DNA of 40,650 bases from a bacterium (GCA_035528375.1 DATKYS010000038.1:1-40650); one strand, 5' to 3'. Numbered from the stretch's first letter, positions 23,960-32,943 are shown. Program-made: numbers and translations. Notes: generated by a model from the letters alone, not told the origin.

Positions 23960-25207
23960 CTACCCGACGATGAACAGATCGGAGAACCAGGTGGTGAAGA
24001 AACTGGTTATGACCCCGATGACGATGAGCACGCCGATGATGAACTTGGCCCAGTCCTGCCCCTTCAGCCCGCCCAGAAGAAGCGGCTCGCGGCTCATGTA
24101 AGCGGACGCCGCGTAGAGCTCCTCGCCTATGATGCAGTAGTCGCAGGCGGTGATGAAGAACGGTATCTGCACGACGGCGTCGGTGCCGGCTATCTGAATC
24201 GCCCCGGTGGAAGCGCCGGTCTCGGCCAGAATCAGCGACTCGGCGAAGAACATCCCCATGTAGAAGTTCGTCGCCGGTTTCTCGCGCAGCATGATGCCGT
24301 TGATCGCCGCGGCGTAGGCGAACTGGGACTGGGTGACGAAGTAGATGTCGTTGGGGTTGTAAGCGTCGGGACGGCCCGCGTCGAGATAGGCTTCCTTGAC
24401 CACCTCGCGCTCGACGGCCATGACGATGGGATCGTAGCACGGGACGATGAGCCGGATCTCGTAGATGGCAGACTTGCGGGCGACCTGGCCCAGGATGTTC
24501 ACCGCGGCGATGGTGGCCACATCGGCCATAGTCGAGAGCCCCGAGACGTAGAGGATGGGCTTGCCCATCTCGGTGGCGCGCCCCAGAGCCTCCTCGACGG
24601 CGTCCAGGCCGGCGATGCGCCGGATGAATAGATCCTTCCCCTTTCGGGCGCTGTAGATGAAGTAAACCAAAAGCAACGTGATCACCACGATGCCGATGAG
24701 GGTGTTCCAGCGCTGGGAGTGGAAGAAGTGTGACCGCGCCTCGGCGGGTTCGGATGGACGGGAGTAGCTGACGGCGACGCCGTTGCTGGCTGCCACCATG
24801 TAGACGTAGGTGTGTTCGGGCTCGCAGGAGGAATCGGTATAGGACGACGTACCGGCCTCGACCTCGTCTATCACGGCGAAGTCCGTCTGGTTTCCCTCGC
24901 CCGACTCGGGATCGGGAACCTCCTTGCGCTGAATTATGTAAGAGACGACGTTGTTCTGCCCGCCGCCGTCGTCGAGGGAGCGCGTCCAGCTCAAGGCGAG
25001 GCGTTCACCGGTGTCGTCGGGCACGTCCTCGGCCCGGACCAGGAGCGGCGGTGCCGAGGGGAGGTCCACCAGGGGGTAGAGGTACTCCGTAGACTGCGCC
25101 GACGCGATCAGGGGAGTGAGGAGAAGCACCGGTAGGACGACGTATATGCGCCCGAAGGGAGATTTCAGGCATCCCATCCCTTTAGCGCGGGGTGAACCGC
25201 CGGCCAT
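23960..25207 (-). CDS. Fibronectin-III membrane protein with LGGLKG domain (DUF6754-like)
   Basis: The 415-residue product is the cassette's first gene. An N-terminal signal sequence (hydrophobic about 20-37, ASAQ cleavage site) comes first. A fibronectin-III-like domain (about 50-158: LALSWTRSLDD, VVSYIIQRKEV, HTYVYMVAASNGVAVS) follows, then TM 168-186 with a basic ARKGKDLFIRR end, a Rossmann-like domain (200-388) and a final TM (389-407). The domain holds KPILYVSGLSTMADVATI, IRLIVPCYDP, DIYFVTQSQ, PFFITACDYCIIGEELYAA and LLLGGLKGQDWAK. It recalls what I remember as DUF6754, not checked. The last two blocks parallel the four cassette paralogs. AAAGGAG stands four bases before the ATG. Function unknown. 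Confidence 0.75.
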   Translation of the reverse strand: MAGGSPRAKGMGCLKSPFGRIYVVLPVLLLTPLIASAQSTEYLYPLVDLPSAPPLLVRAEDVPDDTGERLALSWTRSLDDGGGQNNVVSYIIQRKEVPDPESGEGNQTDFAVIDEVEAGTSSYTDSSCEPEHTYVYMVAASNGVAVSYSRPSEPAEARSHFFHSQRWNTLIGIVVITLLLVYFIYSARKGKDLFIRRIAGLDAVEEALGRATEMGKPILYVSGLSTMADVATIAAVNILGQVARKSAIYEIRLIVPCYDPIVMAVEREVVKEAYLDAGRPDAYNPNDIYFVTQSQFAYAAAINGIMLREKPATNFYMGMFFAESLILAETGASTGAIQIAGTDAVVQIPFFITACDYCIIGEELYAASAYMSREPLLLGGLKGQDWAKFIIGVLIVIGVITSFFTTWFSDLFIVG

Positions 25208-25255
25208 AGCGCTCCTTTGGAGATGGTTATCGCAAACGTGCTTGATAACGGTCCG

Positions 25256-25284
25256 AGTTTACCAAAGCCTCTGTGGAGTGTCAA
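25256..25284 (-). promoter_or_regulatory. Near-consensus promoter of the membrane cassette
   Basis: On the minus strand TTGACA (25279-25284), 17 bases, TAAACT (25256-25261). This is the best match to the sigma-70 consensus in the window. Transcription should begin near 25249, giving a leader of about 42 bases. The promoter sits after the stop of the upstream glycosyltransferase gene, so the cassette is separately controlled. Confidence 0.75.
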
Positions 25285-25298
25285 CGCCCGTTCATCGT

Positions 25299-26951
25299 TC
25301 ACATCCCCTTGGGTTTAATGGGGGATACAACCCCGGCCCCGGCGGCGAGACACCGCTCGACCGCCTCCCCTTTGAGGGCGTAAAAAGTGAAGTACAGGTC
25401 CGGCGCAGTCTGAACAAGCATCGGCTGGTACGACTCGGCGAAACGCGGATCGGAGAGCACGGACCGGTTGGGGTAGGAGAGCCGCTCGAAGGTGTACCCC
25501 GGGACGGCGTACCCACCCTCGAGCCACACCGCCACGTCATCGGAGTTGCTGGAGTTGGGATTGATGACGACCACCAGGGGTTTTTCGCGGAAAATCTGGT
25601 CCACGTCGCAGATGAAGTGCCCCATCATCCCCTCCTCGCTCCTGGACCCCTCCAGGGCCGCCCGGGCGTTGCACAGACCGGCGAAATCGAGGTTGGGGAG
25701 CCCCGACGCGTAGGGCAGGGCGCCCGCAGAACCACTCGCGATCAGAGTCCCCGCCGGCAACGCCTCCTTCAGGAATTCACCGGCGATAATCTTCCGGTTG
25801 TTGTGCAAGAGATCGCCGGGCGACGACCAGCGATCCAACGTCGGCTGAATCCCGGCGACGACGCCCCACAGGGCCACCAGACCGGCGAAAAGTCCGGGGA
25901 CGAACCGCCATTTGGAACCCAGCTCCCGTAGCTCCCCCAGGCCCAGCGTCGCCCACAGGGCGAGAATCGCCGCGTAGGGCGCCATGAACCGGAAATGCCC
26001 CATGTAATCCCCGCCGGAGTAGACGATGAATACGGCACACCCGGCCAGCATCAGGGCCAGAAGGCTCGCGTCGGCCCGCTTGAAGCGGCGGACCAGCGCG
26101 AAGATCCCGGCGATTCCGAGCACCAGGGGCGGTCGAAGAACAACCCAGGAGAAGAGGTAACCAAGGCCGCTCTTGAGCTGGTAGAGCGACCCCCCGGCCT
26201 TGACGACGGCGGGTAGAGACCACCACAAACCGTAGTAGAGCCGGCGGAAGACGAGCTGCGCCGCCACCAGGCCCAGGGCGGGGATGAGATCGCGCCAGTC
26301 GGACCCGGTGGGGATTTTCCGCCACCGGCAGTAGACCTGATGAACGGCGAAGATGAGGATGAAGCCGAAGCCCTCGGGGCGCGTCAGCGCGGCCAGGCCG
26401 AGGAAAAAGCCGGTCCACGGGAACCGACCCGGTCTTTCACGGAGGTGGAAAAAGACGGCGCAGGCCAGCAGAAGCCCGAAGAAGACCGTTTCCAGCCCGG
26501 ATCCGGCCCAGTAAACCACGGAGAAGGACGCGGCCACGAAACCCGGCGCCGCCAGGGGAAGCCAGCGCCGGTCCGGGAAGAACCTCTTCGCCAGACGCCA
26601 GACGACGTAGAGGAGCATCGCGCCGGAAAGGATACCCAGCGCAGGGGCGGCATGCTCCGGTGGGATGCCCGCCAGGGCGAAGGGGGCCAGGAGGAGGATC
26701 CAGAGGAGATTGGAGTAGCCCTCGTCGTGGACGCCGGGGTTGTAGACCAGCCCCTGACCTTGGACGAGGTTCTGCACGTAGCGGAAGGAGATGAAGGCGT
26801 CTTCGTTTAAAAAGAAGCAGGATACGGCCCAGGCTGACCACAGGACCACGATGGCGAGGAAGACCAGGTGGGGTACGAGGTCCCGAGTCGGTCCGCGTTC
26901 AAGCTCGGTCATGTCCGGCCCGCCGCGAGGTCGTTTCCGCTTCGCGTCCAT
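25299..26951 (-). CDS. GT-C type membrane glycosyltransferase (arabinofuranosyl/mannosyltransferase-like)
   Basis: The 550-residue polytopic protein has about ten TM helices and a soluble C-terminal domain. The first outer loop reads NEDAFISFRYVQNLVQGQG, the acidic catalytic loop of GT-C enzymes that use polyprenyl-phosphate sugars. VYNPGVHDEGYSNLLW, YWAGSGLETVFFG and ALTRPEGF follow, as in AftB-like proteins. It would transfer a sugar on the outer face of the cytoplasmic membrane. No clear ribosome site precedes the ATG at 26951, and an internal ATG (26912) is an alternative. The downstream cassette has its own promoter. Confidence 0.75.
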   Translation of the reverse strand: MDAKRKRPRGGPDMTELERGPTRDLVPHLVFLAIVVLWSAWAVSCFFLNEDAFISFRYVQNLVQGQGLVYNPGVHDEGYSNLLWILLLAPFALAGIPPEHAAPALGILSGAMLLYVVWRLAKRFFPDRRWLPLAAPGFVAASFSVVYWAGSGLETVFFGLLLACAVFFHLRERPGRFPWTGFFLGLAALTRPEGFGFILIFAVHQVYCRWRKIPTGSDWRDLIPALGLVAAQLVFRRLYYGLWWSLPAVVKAGGSLYQLKSGLGYLFSWVVLRPPLVLGIAGIFALVRRFKRADASLLALMLAGCAVFIVYSGGDYMGHFRFMAPYAAILALWATLGLGELRELGSKWRFVPGLFAGLVALWGVVAGIQPTLDRWSSPGDLLHNNRKIIAGEFLKEALPAGTLIASGSAGALPYASGLPNLDFAGLCNARAALEGSRSEEGMMGHFICDVDQIFREKPLVVVINPNSSNSDDVAVWLEGGYAVPGYTFERLSYPNRSVLSDPRFAESYQPMLVQTAPDLYFTFYALKGEAVERCLAAGAGVVSPIKPKGM

Positions 26952-27018
26952 TTAAAAGAGTTGTGAACCAAATCGGACCCGGGGGACGGGCGCAACCCCC
27001 GCGCCGCAACCGCCGGCC

Positions 27019-27969
27019 TCAGAGCAGGCCCAGCTTCCCGAGCTCCGCCCGTGTGCTCTCCAGACCCGCCGGGTCGCCGACGCCCAGAACCCGGATTCCG
27101 GGGGCGCAGCGTTTCAACAGGCCCGCGAGCACGTTCCCGTTGCCGAACTCCACAGCGAGCTCTACGCCCCGCTCCTCCAGGTATTGCGCGTCGGCCAGCC
27201 AGAGCACCGGCTCACAGACTTGGCGAGCCAGTGTTTGAGGAATTTCGTCCATGTCAGACACCGGCTTGCCGGTGACATTCGTAGCAACGGGAAAATCGGG
27301 GCGATTAAACGTGTATTTCGCCAACTCACCCGTGAGCGCGATAGCGGCGTCTTTCACCAGCGAGGTGTGGAAGGGGCCGCTCACGTTCAGAATGACCGCC
27401 CGCTTGGCCCCCGCCCCCTTGGCCAGCTCGACGAAGCGCTCGAGGCCCCGAACCTCGCCGCCGACGACGATCTGGTTCGGGGCGTTGACCGTGGCCAGCT
27501 CCACCCGGCCCGCCCCCCGAGCCTCGGGGATGATTTTACCGACCTCGTCCTCGTCCAGGCCGATGACGGCGGCCAGGGTGCCCGGGTTTTTGGCCGAGGC
27601 GTCGCGGATGAGCTCGCCGCGTCGGCGGACGAGGCGCAGGCCGTCCTCGAAGGAGACGGCCCCGGCGGCGGCGTAGGCTGAATATTCGCCCAGGGAGTGG
27701 CCGGCGGCCACGGTCCAGTCCAGGTCTCCGGCCACTTCCCGGAAACAGGCCCAGGCCGCGTAACTCACCAGGTAGATGGCCGGCTGCGTGTTCTCGGTGG
27801 CGGTCAGCTCCTCGTCCGGCCCCTCGAAGCAGAGCTTTTTTATCGAATAGCCCAGCGCGTCGTCCGCGCGTTCGAAGAGCTCCCGCGCCAGGGGGAAGGC
27901 GTCGAAGAGAGCCCGGCCCATCCCCACGGTCTGCGAGCCCTGTCCCGGAAACACGGCGGCGAGCCTCAT
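27019..27969 (-). CDS. fabD: Malonyl-CoA:ACP transacylase
   Basis: The 316-residue enzyme loads malonyl groups onto acyl carrier protein for fatty acid synthesis. FPGQGSQ opens the protein. The nucleophile Ser92 lies in GHSLGEYSA, the catalytic His201 in GPFHTSLV, and QVCEPVLW plus the VEFGNGNVLAGLLKR segment close the fold. The ATG at 27969 has AAGGA four bases upstream; an earlier frame start at 27999 lacks this. It follows a small outer-membrane-protein gene by 69 bases and probably shares its promoter at 28682. FabD is separated from fabH, its usual partner, by that gene and a terminator. Confidence 0.95.
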   Translation of the reverse strand: MRLAAVFPGQGSQTVGMGRALFDAFPLARELFERADDALGYSIKKLCFEGPDEELTATENTQPAIYLVSYAAWACFREVAGDLDWTVAAGHSLGEYSAYAAAGAVSFEDGLRLVRRRGELIRDASAKNPGTLAAVIGLDEDEVGKIIPEARGAGRVELATVNAPNQIVVGGEVRGLERFVELAKGAGAKRAVILNVSGPFHTSLVKDAAIALTGELAKYTFNRPDFPVATNVTGKPVSDMDEIPQTLARQVCEPVLWLADAQYLEERGVELAVEFGNGNVLAGLLKRCAPGIRVLGVGDPAGLESTRAELGKLGLL

Positions 27970-28038
27970 CCCGTCCTTTCGTTTTATGAAAGACCTCATC
28001 GCCGGCCGTCGGACCGGGCGGGGGCAAGGTGCGTTTTA

Positions 28039-28638
28039 CTACTTCAGAGAGAACACGACGCCGGCATGGATGTCCAGATAGGAGGCCCCGGCGTTGTCCC
28101 CCCACTCCACCCGCTCGCTCTCTTCGATGTCAATCGTCTGAAACTTCCCGGTGAAGTGGTAGCCCACCGCGAGGTTGACGAACATGATGGAGTTCAGCCT
28201 GTACCCGCAGCCCAGCTCGGCGTGAATACCGTGGGCCGTGAGAAAACCGGTCCCGGTGGTGTCGGTGATGGAGGCGTCGAGGGTGTAACCCACCGCGGGC
28301 CACAGCCGCCACTTCTCGCCCAAATTCACCTCGGTGAAGAGGTCGAGGGAGAAGAGCTGGTGCGACATCGGGACCGTGTTATCCTCGGATACCTGCCACT
28401 CGAAGGGGGAGAACTCCAGCAAGGCCCTGGCCCCGACGATGCCGGCGATGGTCAGCCCGAGGTCCAGCCGGACCAGGAAGCCCGGGTCGTCGAGCCCTCC
28501 GGGCACGTCCCGGACGCTGGGAACCAATAGACCGGTCCCCAGCCCGATGACGAAGCCGAGGACCTGTTCCTCTTCTTGAGCCCCGATGGGTGTCCACAGC
28601 GCGGCGACCAGAAGAGTCATCAGAACGATTCTGAACAC
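28039..28638 (-). CDS. Small outer-membrane beta-barrel protein
   Basis: The 199-residue product has a signal peptide (MFRIVLMTLLVAALWTPIGA) and a mature part of repeated amphipathic strands (GFVIGLGTGLLVPS, FLVRLDLGLTIAG, VNLAVGYHFTG, SYLDIHAGVVFSLK), typical of eight-stranded outer-membrane barrels. The end has no terminal aromatic residue except FSLK, a minor deviation. GTG start with GGGGG upstream. It is the first gene of the unit leading into fabD. The role is unknown. Confidence 0.65.
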   Translation of the reverse strand: MFRIVLMTLLVAALWTPIGAQEEEQVLGFVIGLGTGLLVPSVRDVPGGLDDPGFLVRLDLGLTIAGIVGARALLEFSPFEWQVSEDNTVPMSHQLFSLDLFTEVNLGEKWRLWPAVGYTLDASITDTTGTGFLTAHGIHAELGCGYRLNSIMFVNLAVGYHFTGKFQTIDIEESERVEWGDNAGASYLDIHAGVVFSLK

Positions 28639-28681
28639 GTTAAGGGCCCCCTTCGATGTGATAGCGGGCGGCTAGGAGTCC

Positions 28682-28710
28682 AGCTTACCAGTTACGCCCC
28701 ACCGGGTCAA
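28682..28710 (-). promoter_or_regulatory. Promoter for the barrel gene and fabD
   Basis: On the minus strand TTGACC (28705-28710), 17 bases, TAAGCT (28682-28687), about 44 bases from the GTG at 28638. Confidence 0.65.
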
Positions 28711-28775
28711 TCGGTGTGAGGGCGGACCCAATCGAAGGAGACAAGGGGTTTGAATCCCTTGCCGGTCGGCGGAGG

Positions 28776-28802
28776 TTTTAAAAAGCCCCGGCGGACCGGG
28801 GC
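28776..28802 (-). terminator. Rho-independent terminator after fabH
   Basis: On the minus strand GCCCCGG, loop TCCG, CCGGGGC, then TTTTT. The 7-bp perfect GC stem (28785-28791 with 28796-28802) and T-run lie about 25 bases past the fabH stop. Confidence 0.9.
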
Positions 28803-28827
28803 CGATGGATGGCAAAAACGACGGGAA

Positions 28828-29820
28828 TCAGATGCACCAGCGCAGGAGGTTGGCGGCCCAGGCGAAACCCGCCCCGAAGGTGGTGGTGCAGACCAGGTCC
28901 CCCTTCTTGAGCCGACCCGTGCGGTACGCCTCCTCGAAACAGATGGGGATGGTGGCGGCCGAGGTGTTCGCCTGCCGCTGGATGTTCACGAAGGCGCGCT
29001 CGGGGGGGATGTCGAGCCTTTTGCGTACCGCCTCGATGATCCGCAGGTTGGCCTGATGGGGAACGAGGAGGTCCACGTCCTCCTCGGTGTAGCCGGCCTT
29101 CTGGATCACCGACTGGGCGCCCTCGACCATGGCGCGCACGGCGCCTTTGAACACGTCCTGACCGGACATGTGGACGTAATGCATCCGCTTGTCCACGGTC
29201 TCGTGTGTCGCGGGGTTGCGGGAACCGCCGCCGGGCTGGTAGAGCTGCATGCCGCTGCCGCCGTCGGCCTTGATGAAGTGGGCCAGGATGCCCTCCCCCT
29301 CGGCGACCGGCGAGACGACCACCGCTCCGGCGCCGTCGCCGAAGAGTACGCAGGTGTCGCGGTCCGTCCAGTCCGTGATCCGGGTCAAAGCTTCCACGCC
29401 CACCACCATGACGTTCGTCAGAATCCCCGCGCGGATGTAGGCGTCCGCGACGGAGAGAGCCGAGGCGAAACCGGCGCAACCGGCGCTCAGATCAAAACCG
29501 CCGGCGTTTCTCGCCCCCAGGCGGTCCTGTACGAGGCAGGCGGTGGCGGGGAACGCGTAATCCGGGGTCACCGTCGCCACGATGACGGCGTCCAGGGTCA
29601 GGGGGTCCAGGCCGGACATCTCCAGGGCGGCCTGGGCGGCGGCGAAGGCCATGTCGCTGGAGGCTTCGTCATCGCCGATGATGTGCCGCTCCCACATGCC
29701 GGTCCGCGTCTTTATCCACTCGTCCGAGGTGTCCACCATCTTCTCGAGATCGAAGTTGTTGAGCACCTTCTCGGGGAGGTAGGACCCCACTCCGACGATA
29801 CCCGCGCTACGCTGCATCAT
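28828..29820 (-). CDS. fabH: Beta-ketoacyl-ACP synthase III
   Basis: The 330-residue thiolase-fold enzyme starts fatty acid synthesis by condensing acetyl-CoA with malonyl-ACP. The catalytic triad is complete: Cys115 in DLSAGCAGF, His255 in VPHQANLRII, Asn285 in QRQANTSAAT. The N-terminus GIVGVGSYLPEKVLNN and WIKTRTGMWERH are standard. Two ATGs abut (29820 and 29817); GGAG is 2 bases before the first and 5 before the second, so the second may be the real start. It ends the ackA-rpmF-plsX unit and is followed by a strong terminator. Confidence 0.95.
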   Translation of the reverse strand: MMQRSAGIVGVGSYLPEKVLNNFDLEKMVDTSDEWIKTRTGMWERHIIGDDEASSDMAFAAAQAALEMSGLDPLTLDAVIVATVTPDYAFPATACLVQDRLGARNAGGFDLSAGCAGFASALSVADAYIRAGILTNVMVVGVEALTRITDWTDRDTCVLFGDGAGAVVVSPVAEGEGILAHFIKADGGSGMQLYQPGGGSRNPATHETVDKRMHYVHMSGQDVFKGAVRAMVEGAQSVIQKAGYTEEDVDLLVPHQANLRIIEAVRKRLDIPPERAFVNIQRQANTSAATIPICFEEAYRTGRLKKGDLVCTTTFGAGFAWAANLLRWCI

Positions 29821-29896
29821 GACTCCAATCGTCGCCTGAAAGGCAGGGATTCGGTGGTTGACACGGCGATGCCCGTTCAGAACGTGAACGGGCGGC

Positions 29897-31600
29897 TCAC
29901 CCGTTCTTGGCCAATCTCACGTTACCCAAATATAAAACGTCGAGCCCGCAAGAGTAAAAAGTGCGGATCGCGTCGGTGGGTGTGCAGACGATGGCTTCGC
30001 CGTTCAGGTTGAAGCTGGTGTTGAGGATGATGGGCACGCCGGTCTTTTCTTCGAAATGAGAGATGAGCTTATAGTACAGGGGATTCGTCTCCCGGTCCAC
30101 GGTCTGGAGGCGGCCGGTGCCGTCCACGTGCACGACGGCCGGAACTTCCGCCGTCTTTTCGGGCCGGAAATTGAGCACCCGCTCCATGAAAGGCACCCTG
30201 TCCTTCGGCCTGCACTGGAAATAATCCGCCACCCTCTCGGCGATGATCGAGGGCGCGAAGGGGCGGAAGCTTTCCCGGTACTTGACGGCCAGGTTGACCC
30301 GGTCTTTGGTCCCGGCGTCCCGGGGATCGGCCAGAATCGAACGGTTCCCCAAGGCGCGCTGCCCGAACTCCATCCGTCCCTGGAACCACCCCACGAGCCT
30401 GCCTCGGACTAAATCCTCCGCCGCCATGACCGCCGGATCACCGACCACCTCGTGAGGAAGGTTGTATTTCTTGACCGTGTCCAGGCATTCGGAGTCGGTG
30501 AAGCCGGGCCCCCAGAAATTGTGCTTCATCGCGCCTGCCGGCCTCTTCCCGGTCCGGACGGACTCCAGGTACAAAGCGGCCCCGACGCTGGTGCCGGAAT
30601 CATCCGGACAGCCGGTAATGAAGCTCTCTTTGAAGGGGGACCGATCGTCGAGCTTGCCGTTGATAACACTGTTCATGAAGCAGCCGCCGGAAACCACAAG
30701 GTTGGAGGCGCCGGTGCGGCGGTGCAACGCCCCGAGCATGGAGGACACGCATTCCTCGAACGACGTCTGCAGAGCCGCCGCGATTTTCTCGTGGCGCTCG
30801 GTGAGCTCTTCACCGTAACTGCGCGGTTGGCCCAGGAGCTCGACCAGCTTCGGGGAGTACATCTTCGGTTCGGTGTAGTTATACCAGCCGAAGTAACTCA
30901 GATCGACTTCGAAGCCGCCGTCCTCGTAAAGGGTCAGTAACTTGCGGAGCTCGTCGGTGTACTCGTTCTCAGCCGGGGCGAAGGACGAAAGGGCCATCAC
31001 CTTCCACTCGTCGGAATCGGGCCGAAAGCCGAGGAACTGAGTTATCGCCCCATAAAAAAGGCCCAGCGAGTGCGGGAAACACACCTCATCGAGGAAGGTC
31101 ACGTCCACGCCCTTTACCCGGGCCATGAGCTGGGTCATCCTCTCGCCCCGGCCGTCGAGAATCAGGACGGCGCAGTCATCGAAGGGCGAAAGGAAGACGG
31201 CGTTCCCGATATGGGCCAGGTAGTGGTCCACGAAGGTTACCGGCGGCGCGTCCCGGGTAAGGTTCCTCCAACCCGGCAGAGGGTGCGCCGGCTGTCCGAG
31301 GAGGGCCTTAATCCTCGCCGGCACCGAAACGGCGTGTTCCGATCTCCACCGCCTCGTGTAGAATCCGGCCGGCATCGTCTCCATCTCGATGACCGGATTC
31401 CACGCGACCGCAATCTCGTCGAGCTCTCCGATCCGCAACCCCCCCATCTCGAGGCACTTCTCGACGGCCAGGGTCGGGAATACGTTGCTCCGTTTCCGCC
31501 TGTCCAGCCTCTCCTCAGCCATGGCCGCCACGACTTCACCGTCAACCACCAGGGCGGCGGAGCAAATCCAGACGTCGTGGCAGATGCCGAGAATCTTCAT
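29897..31600 (-). CDS. NodU/TobZ-family carbamoyltransferase
   Basis: The 567-residue product has the two-part architecture of O-carbamoyltransferases, which make carbamoyl adenylate from carbamoyl phosphate and ATP and pass the carbamoyl group to a hydroxyl of a sugar or natural product. The N-terminal Kae1-like domain shows ILGICHDVWICSAALVVDG, metal-binding VDHYLAHIGNAV, LILDGRGE and a VVSGGCFMNSV strand. The C-terminal part has GWFQGRMEFGQRALGNRSIL and IILNTSFNLNGE. It lies between plsX and fabH, which is unusual, with 12 bases to plsX and 76 to fabH. The acceptor is unknown; a lipid or glycan head group would suit its neighbours. Confidence 0.88.
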   Translation of the reverse strand: MKILGICHDVWICSAALVVDGEVVAAMAEERLDRRKRSNVFPTLAVEKCLEMGGLRIGELDEIAVAWNPVIEMETMPAGFYTRRWRSEHAVSVPARIKALLGQPAHPLPGWRNLTRDAPPVTFVDHYLAHIGNAVFLSPFDDCAVLILDGRGERMTQLMARVKGVDVTFLDEVCFPHSLGLFYGAITQFLGFRPDSDEWKVMALSSFAPAENEYTDELRKLLTLYEDGGFEVDLSYFGWYNYTEPKMYSPKLVELLGQPRSYGEELTERHEKIAAALQTSFEECVSSMLGALHRRTGASNLVVSGGCFMNSVINGKLDDRSPFKESFITGCPDDSGTSVGAALYLESVRTGKRPAGAMKHNFWGPGFTDSECLDTVKKYNLPHEVVGDPAVMAAEDLVRGRLVGWFQGRMEFGQRALGNRSILADPRDAGTKDRVNLAVKYRESFRPFAPSIIAERVADYFQCRPKDRVPFMERVLNFRPEKTAEVPAVVHVDGTGRLQTVDRETNPLYYKLISHFEEKTGVPIILNTSFNLNGEAIVCTPTDAIRTFYSCGLDVLYLGNVRLAKNG

Positions 31601-31612
31601 TCGGTTTCCCCC

Positions 31613-32653
31613 CTACTCCGCACCGGCGGCGTTGTCCTGGAGGTTCAGGATTATTCTGCCGTTCACATCCTCGTTAACGAGGCGGCGGGCCATCTTCAGG
31701 GCGTTCATCACCGCCTCGGCGTCGGAGGAACCGTGGGCGATGATGCTCGTACCCCTCACGCCGAGAAGCGGCGCCCCGCCGATGGAGCTGGGATCGGCCA
31801 CGCGGCGGAAGTGGCGGAAGGCCGGCCTCATCAAAAAACCACCCAGGGTGGCCAGCGGCCGCCCGCGCATGCCCTCGCGGAGGTGGTGAATCACCCATCG
31901 CGACGCCGATTCGGAAAACTTCAACAGCACGTTCCCGACGAAACCGTCGCAGACCAGCACGTCGGCCCCGCCCGTGTAAACGCCGCGCCCCTCGACCATG
32001 CCGATGAAGTTGATCCCGGGGGTCTCACTCAGGAGCCGGAAGGCTTCCACCACCAGCTCGTTACCCTTGGCGGCCTCCTCGCCGATGGAAACCAGGCCGA
32101 CGCGGGGGTTCTCGACGCCGAAGATGTGCCGGAGGTAGAGGGTTCCCATGACGGCGAAGCCGACGAGATGGCTGGGCCGGTTCTGGGCGTTGGCGCCGGC
32201 GTCAATCAGAACACCCCAGCCCTGGGTGCCGGGGAAGGCCACGGCGATGGCCGGCCGCTCCACCCCGGGCAGACGGCCCAGGTGGAGAATCGAGCTGGCC
32301 ACCTGGGCTCCCGTCGAGCCGCAGGACACCAGGGCGCAGGCCTTGGCGTCCCGGACGAGGCGGGTGGCCACGGCGATGGAGGCTTCCCGCTTCCTCTTCA
32401 GGGCGTACGTCGGAGTCTCGTCCATGGCCACGGTCTCGGCGGCGTGGACGATGACGAAGGTCTCGGGGGGTATTTTCCGACGCTCGAGCTCCCCCGACAC
32501 CTCGTCCGCGTGCCCGACGAGGATGATGGGACCTATCCCGTTACGCAGGGCCAGCCTGGCGCCCTCGATCTGGGCCCCCGGCGCGTCGTCGCCGCCCATG
32601 ACGTCCAGGGCGATGGGTGGAGCTGCCGCGACGACTTCAGCCTTCTGTGACAA
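31613..32653 (-). CDS. plsX: Phosphate acyltransferase
   Basis: The 346-residue enzyme turns acyl-ACP and phosphate into acyl phosphate, the first substrate of phospholipid synthesis by PlsY. Typical blocks are IALDVMGGDDAP, the NTP-like HAAETVAMDETP, CGSTGAQVASS, LIDAGANAQNRP, LVSIGEEAAKGNE and CDGFVGNVLLKFSE. The TTG at 32653 has GAGGG upstream. Order after rpmF is the classic one. It ends 12 bases before the carbamoyltransferase gene. Confidence 0.95.
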   Translation of the reverse strand: MSQKAEVVAAAPPIALDVMGGDDAPGAQIEGARLALRNGIGPIILVGHADEVSGELERRKIPPETFVIVHAAETVAMDETPTYALKRKREASIAVATRLVRDAKACALVSCGSTGAQVASSILHLGRLPGVERPAIAVAFPGTQGWGVLIDAGANAQNRPSHLVGFAVMGTLYLRHIFGVENPRVGLVSIGEEAAKGNELVVEAFRLLSETPGINFIGMVEGRGVYTGGADVLVCDGFVGNVLLKFSESASRWVIHHLREGMRGRPLATLGGFLMRPAFRHFRRVADPSSIGGAPLLGVRGTSIIAHGSSDAEAVMNALKMARRLVNEDVNGRIILNLQDNAAGAE

Positions 32654-32748
32654 GGATTTCCCTCGGGAGTATATGCAAGCGGCGCGGTTCGCCCCGGCCC
32701 CGCGCCTCCAAGGGTCGAATCAACCCGCGCACCGCCGCGTCGCCGGCT

Positions 32749-32943
32749 TTACCCCTCTTGCTTCTCGGGGATGATGATCTGGCGTCCCTTGTAATGGCCG
32801 CAGGAGGGGCAGATCCGGTGGGGGAGTTTGGCCTCTCCGCAGTTCGGACAGGCGGTGAGGGTGGGAACCCGGAGGCTCGCCACCCAGTGAGCCCGGCGCA
32901 TGTCGCGCTTGGAGCGCGATTTCCTTCTCTTCGGTACGGCCAT
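32749..32943 (-). CDS. rpmF: Ribosomal protein L32
   Basis: The 64-residue protein has the usual N-terminus MAVPKRRKSRSKRDMRRAH and two Cys pairs (CPNC and CPSC) for zinc, so it is the zinc-binding form. GAGGAG lies seven bases before the ATG. It stands directly ahead of plsX as in many bacteria. The DUF177 gene often found before rpmF is missing; only 71 bases separate it from ackA. Confidence 0.96.
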   Translation of the reverse strand: MAVPKRRKSRSKRDMRRAHWVASLRVPTLTACPNCGEAKLPHRICPSCGHYKGRQIIIPEKQEG

